A stretch of DNA of 64,000 bases from assembly GCF_030143255.1 (NCBI RefSeq), contig NZ_JARJNR010000012.1, positions 16,511-80,510 on the forward strand. Direction: 5' to 3'. Shown here piece after piece: positions 61,309 to 64,000 of the stretch (its first letter is position 1; every line of letters starts with the position of its first letter). The notes beneath the pieces were generated by a model. That model had not been told where the DNA came from. It saw only the letters and a program-made list of their open reading frames with translations, and searched no databases. The translations under genes were made by a program, and so were the position numbers. The stretch is from Frigidibacter sp. SD6-1. Lineage in GTDB: Bacteria > Pseudomonadota > Alphaproteobacteria > Rhodobacterales > Rhodobacteraceae.

Positions 61309-62576
61309 CACTCCCCCCTGATCCGCTCGACAAGCGCGCCCACGCCCGCGAGCTTCTCTTCCAGCCGCTCATAGCCGCGATCCAGATGATAGACCCGGCG
61401 CACCAGCGTCTCGCCCTCCGCCGCGAGCCCCGCAAGGATCAGCGAGACCGAGGCACGCAGGTCGGTCGCCATCACCGGCGCGCCCTTCAGCTTTTCAACG
61501 CCGCTCACCGTCGCATGGCCGCCATGAACCTCGATCACAGCCCCCATGCGCATCAGTTCGGGCGCATGCATGAACCGGTTCTCGAAGATTGTCTCCTCCA
61601 GCACAGACGTGCCGTGCGCGGTGCACAGAAGCGCCATCATCTGCGCCTGCAGGTCGGTCGGAAAACCCGGGAAGACCTCGGTCTTCACATTCACAGCCTT
61701 CACCCGGCCGGTCGCATGCGCGACCTTCAGCCCGGCCGCCGTCTCCTCGATATGAACGCCCGCCTCCTCCAGCTTGTCGCAGAACGACCCCAGCAGCGCC
61801 CGCCGCCCGCCCAGCAGTTCGACCTCGCCCCCCGCAATCGCCGGCGCGATCATGTAGGTGCCAAGCTCGATCCGGTCCGACACCACCCGGTGCGTCGCGC
61901 CATGCAGCCGCTCGACGCCCTCGATGGTGATCGTCGCCGTCCCCTCGCCCTCGATCTCGGCGCCCATCGCCCGCAGGCAGGCCACCAGATCGACGATCTC
62001 CGGCTCGCGCGCGGCGTTCTTCAGAACCGTCGTGCCCCTGGCCAAGGTCGCCGCCATCACGATATTCTCGGTCGCCCCCACGCTCGCGAACCGCTGTTCG
62101 ATCACCGCGCCCTTCAGCCCTTTCGGCGCCACAGCATGCAGATAGCCGTCCTTCAGCTCGATCTCGGCGCCGAGCGCCTCCAGCCCCGCGATATGCAGGT
62201 CCATCGGACGCGCGCCGATCGCACATCCCCCCGGCAGCGACACGACCGCCCGCCCCGCCCGCGCCAGAAGCGGGCCAAGGACAAGATTCGAGGCGCGCAT
62301 CTTGCGCACGATGTCATAATCCGCCGTCAGGTTCGTCAGATCATGCGACGACAAGGCCAGCACCTGCCCGCCCTGCATCGAGGTCACTTCGGCGCCGAGC
62401 GACTGCAGAAGCTGCGTCATCGTCTTGATGTCGGAAAGCCGCGGCGCATTGGTCAGCGTCAGCGGCTCGTCCGCGAGAAGCGTCGCGGGCATGAGCGCGA
62501 GACAGGCGTTCTTCGCCCCCGCGATCGGTATCGCACCCCGCAGGGGCCCGTTGCCCTTCACCAGAATTGAATCCAT
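61308..62576 (-). CDS. murA: UDP-N-acetylglucosamine 1-carboxyvinyltransferase (422 aa)
   Basis: [63 protein letters not shown] with the catalytic Cys near 117, and [42 protein letters not shown] are standard MurA. It makes the first committed peptidoglycan precursor from UDP-GlcNAc and phosphoenolpyruvate. The Cys indicates fosfomycin sensitivity rather than an Asp variant. Confidence 0.97.
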   Translation of the reverse strand: MDSILVKGNGPLRGAIPIAGAKNACLALMPATLLADEPLTLTNAPRLSDIKTMTQLLQSLGAEVTSMQGGQVLALSSHDLTNLTADYDIVRKMRASNLVLGPLLARAGRAVVSLPGGCAIGARPMDLHIAGLEALGAEIELKDGYLHAVAPKGLKGAVIEQRFASVGATENIVMAATLARGTTVLKNAAREPEIVDLVACLRAMGAEIEGEGTATITIEGVERLHGATHRVVSDRIELGTYMIAPAIAGGEVELLGGRRALLGSFCDKLEEAGVHIEETAAGLKVAHATGRVKAVNVKTEVFPGFPTDLQAQMMALLCTAHGTSVLEETIFENRFMHAPELMRMGAVIEVHGGHATVSGVEKLKGAPVMATDLRASVSLILAGLAAEGETLVRRVYHLDRGYERLEEKLAGVGALVERIRGE

Positions 62577-62585
62577 CCGCCTGCC

Positions 62586-62741
62586 TCAGCTTTCTTTTTT
62601 TCCGGTCCCGACCGCGTCCGCCTGCCCGTCGCCGCGCGCCCGCGCCTGCGCCTTGCGACGCTGCAGGTTCGCCCGAAGGGCGGCCTTCCGCCGCTCCTCC
62701 CGCGTCGGTTCGCGCTCAGACTTTCCCGGTTTTTCATCCAT
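62586..62741 (-). CDS. Small basic protein (51 aa)
   Basis: MDEKPGKSEREPTREERRKA then ALRANLQRRKAQARARGDGQ: a Lys/Arg-rich helix with polar ends. Short ORFs of this style upstream of murA are common in Rhodobacterales and keep the R/K-L-Q-R-R-K pattern. The stop TGA at 62588-62586 lies 9 bases before murA, so it is in the same transcript. Likely nucleic-acid or ribosome associated; unproven. Confidence 0.75.
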   Translation of the reverse strand: MDEKPGKSEREPTREERRKAALRANLQRRKAQARARGDGQADAVGTGKKES

Positions 62742-62830
62742 GCCGCCTTCCTACAGCGGATCGGAAAAAGGGTCCAGATTGCCCTTGCGCGCGCCCGGAT
62801 TTGCCACTAAACCGCGCCCCACCAATCGGC

Positions 62831-62905
<75 letters not shown>

Positions 62906-63009
62906 TCTTTCCTTCTTTCAGGTCAAGAAGATAGGCGCTATCAAGGGCCTAGATTGACTTCGGTGCTACACCTATGTGCTACACCGTGGCTCTGCAGATG
63001 GCGCGTCCT

Positions 63010-63118
63010 TGCAAGCATCCCCGATCCCCACGCCTGGCTCGCCGACATCCTCGCCCGTATACCCGACCACAAGATCATCAAGGTCGACGACCTGCTGCCA
63101 TGGCGCTGGAACCGGTAG
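63010..63118 (+). pseudogene. C-terminal remnant of an IS66-type transposase
   Basis: DPHAWLADILARIPDHKIIKVDDLLPWRWNR and stop matches the conserved extreme C-terminus of IS66 TnpC proteins (usually WLADVLARIPDH and LLPWNW). The rest of the protein and the TnpA/TnpB genes are absent. It lies 105 bases behind tRNA-Thr. Confidence 0.8.
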
Positions 63119-63176
63119 CGGCCAGACCGGGCGCTTGCCAACGGCAATCAAAACCGTGGATTCCCCGAAGGGCGGG

Positions 63177-63929
63177 TCAAGCAGAGTTTGTCGCGATGCC
63201 CGGGCGAGCCGATAGAATCTCCGCGACGCGGTATGATGCCTCCAGTTCGTGCCTCCAACTGTCAGTCTGACTATTGCGCAGCAGCCTGAGTTCCGTCCCG
63301 GGAAGGCTCTTCGGTACGTCGCGCCCGATGGCAGCCGCGAAGGATTGAAGGCTGCCAAGCGGATCGATTTGGATGTCTTCATAAAGAAGGCGGCACGGTG
63401 AGATTCCGCAGGACGCAAACATCTCTTCGAACTTGATCTCTGCAGCGATCAGCTCCGCTAACCGGCCGGTACATCGTTCAGGGTCGAAGGAGAGATTGCC
63501 GAGTCGGTTAGAGCTACCCTGGTAGGAGTGCCAATAGCCGGTAGCGGCACTTTTGTATAAGGAGATAGCTTGGGAAAGGATATCTTTTCGGCGAAGGTAG
63601 AACCATTTGATCTTCCCGACAGGTAGCCATCCTCCACTCAATTCGACCAGTGACTGCGCCTGCCAGTAGGAAAGCTGGACACCCGCCGCGCCGTTCCCTT
63701 CTTCGACAATCTCCGAGACATAGCGGTTTATATCCCTTGTGCCTCGCAATTTGGGTGGCTTGCAATCGAGATGCATCGCCTCGCCGCGGACGAAATCGAG
63801 GTTGAACCATTCCTGCGGCTTTCCCAAACCGCCAGCCTTGCCGATTATCTCACAAAACCAAGTAGATCCTGAACGCGGTATGATAAGGATAGCGTACAGA
63901 GCAGACCGCTCGGCCAGTGCGCCAATCAA
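63177..63929 (-). CDS. Stf0-like sulfotransferase (250 aa)
   Basis: 5'-phosphosulfate loop LIIPRSGSTWFCEIIGKAGGLGKPQEWF near residues 15-42, and the 3'-phosphate-binding part IKWFYLRRKDILSQAISLYKSAATGYWHSYQG near 108-137, as in Stf0 trehalose sulfotransferase relatives. It transfers sulfate from PAPS to a sugar or glycan. Codon use and GC are visibly lower than the housekeeping genes, suggesting transfer. The start ATG is uncertain. Divergent from whatever lies right of the window. Confidence 0.8.
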   Translation of the reverse strand: MIGALAERSALYAILIIPRSGSTWFCEIIGKAGGLGKPQEWFNLDFVRGEAMHLDCKPPKLRGTRDINRYVSEIVEEGNGAAGVQLSYWQAQSLVELSGGWLPVGKIKWFYLRRKDILSQAISLYKSAATGYWHSYQGSSNRLGNLSFDPERCTGRLAELIAAEIKFEEMFASCGISPCRLLYEDIQIDPLGSLQSFAAAIGRDVPKSLPGTELRLLRNSQTDSWRHELEASYRVAEILSARPGIATNSA

Positions 63930-64000
63930 ACGACGATCTAGGGTCCAGACTCATTGAACCTCAAAGCCAGAACATGACGGTGGCGGCGAGGGCGACAGCG

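Overview
The window looks like chromosomal DNA of a high-GC alphaproteobacterium of the order Rhodobacterales (Paracoccus/Rhodobacter-like). The evidence is a complete sox gene order, the block murA-DUF2948-hisD-UPF0262-phosphatase...infA-maf-RNase G-yacG-tRNA-Phe, and AAATATCCYSGGGGG hairpin repeats. No species is named because no search could be run.

Layout. (1) 1-8818 is the right end of an integrative element. It ends at a 3' tRNA-Asn fragment (attachment site) and carries a P4-type tyrosine integrase, an AlpA-like protein, a RecA/RepA-fold ATPase, a DUF5681 protein, a PD-(D/E)XK-like protein, several unknown genes, a ~180-bp near-palindromic repeat region that could be a replication origin or operator, and short repeats shared between its intergenic gaps. 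The left end lies outside the window. (2) 8922-24464 holds two ring-opening systems side by side: a LysR regulator with pxpA-BCCP-biotin carboxylase-pxpB-pxpC-bioY, then an AraC regulator with hyuB-hyuA-livGFHMK. Together they suggest uptake and ATP-dependent hydrolysis of 5-oxoproline, hydantoin or a related lactam. (3) 24658-25578 is a decayed IS5-family element. (4) 25583-34075 is a catabolic cluster of unknown substrate: enolase-superfamily enzyme, 2-hydroxyacid dehydrogenase, aldehyde dehydrogenase, SsuABC/TauABC-like transporter, DapA-family lyase and a divergent GlxA-type regulator. (5) 34385-34877 is an IS256-family transposase remnant followed by ~0.6 kb without recognisable genes.

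(6) 35453-50339 is a full thiosulfate-oxidation locus: YeeE/YedE transporter, soxR, soxS, then divergently soxVWXYZABCDEF, a metallo-beta-lactamase-fold soxG/H-like gene, a DUF302 gene, a broken Crp/Fnr regulator and a second YeeE/YedE transporter. SoxR probably represses it from the soxS-soxV and soxW-soxX gaps. (7) 50712-52410 is a scarred region: fitAB/vapBC-type toxin-antitoxin, the N-terminal stub of a restriction-methylase, an integrase C-terminal fragment and tRNA-Phe.

(8) 52501-62741 is conserved housekeeping on the minus strand, from a 51-aa basic protein and murA down to yacG. It includes a dead mosaic copy of the hisD 5' end and three REP-like repeats. (9) 62831-64000 has tRNA-Thr, an IS66 C-terminal remnant and a Stf0-like sulfotransferase, probably the edge of another island.

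Caveat: family names rest on motifs read by eye; there were no alignments or database searches.
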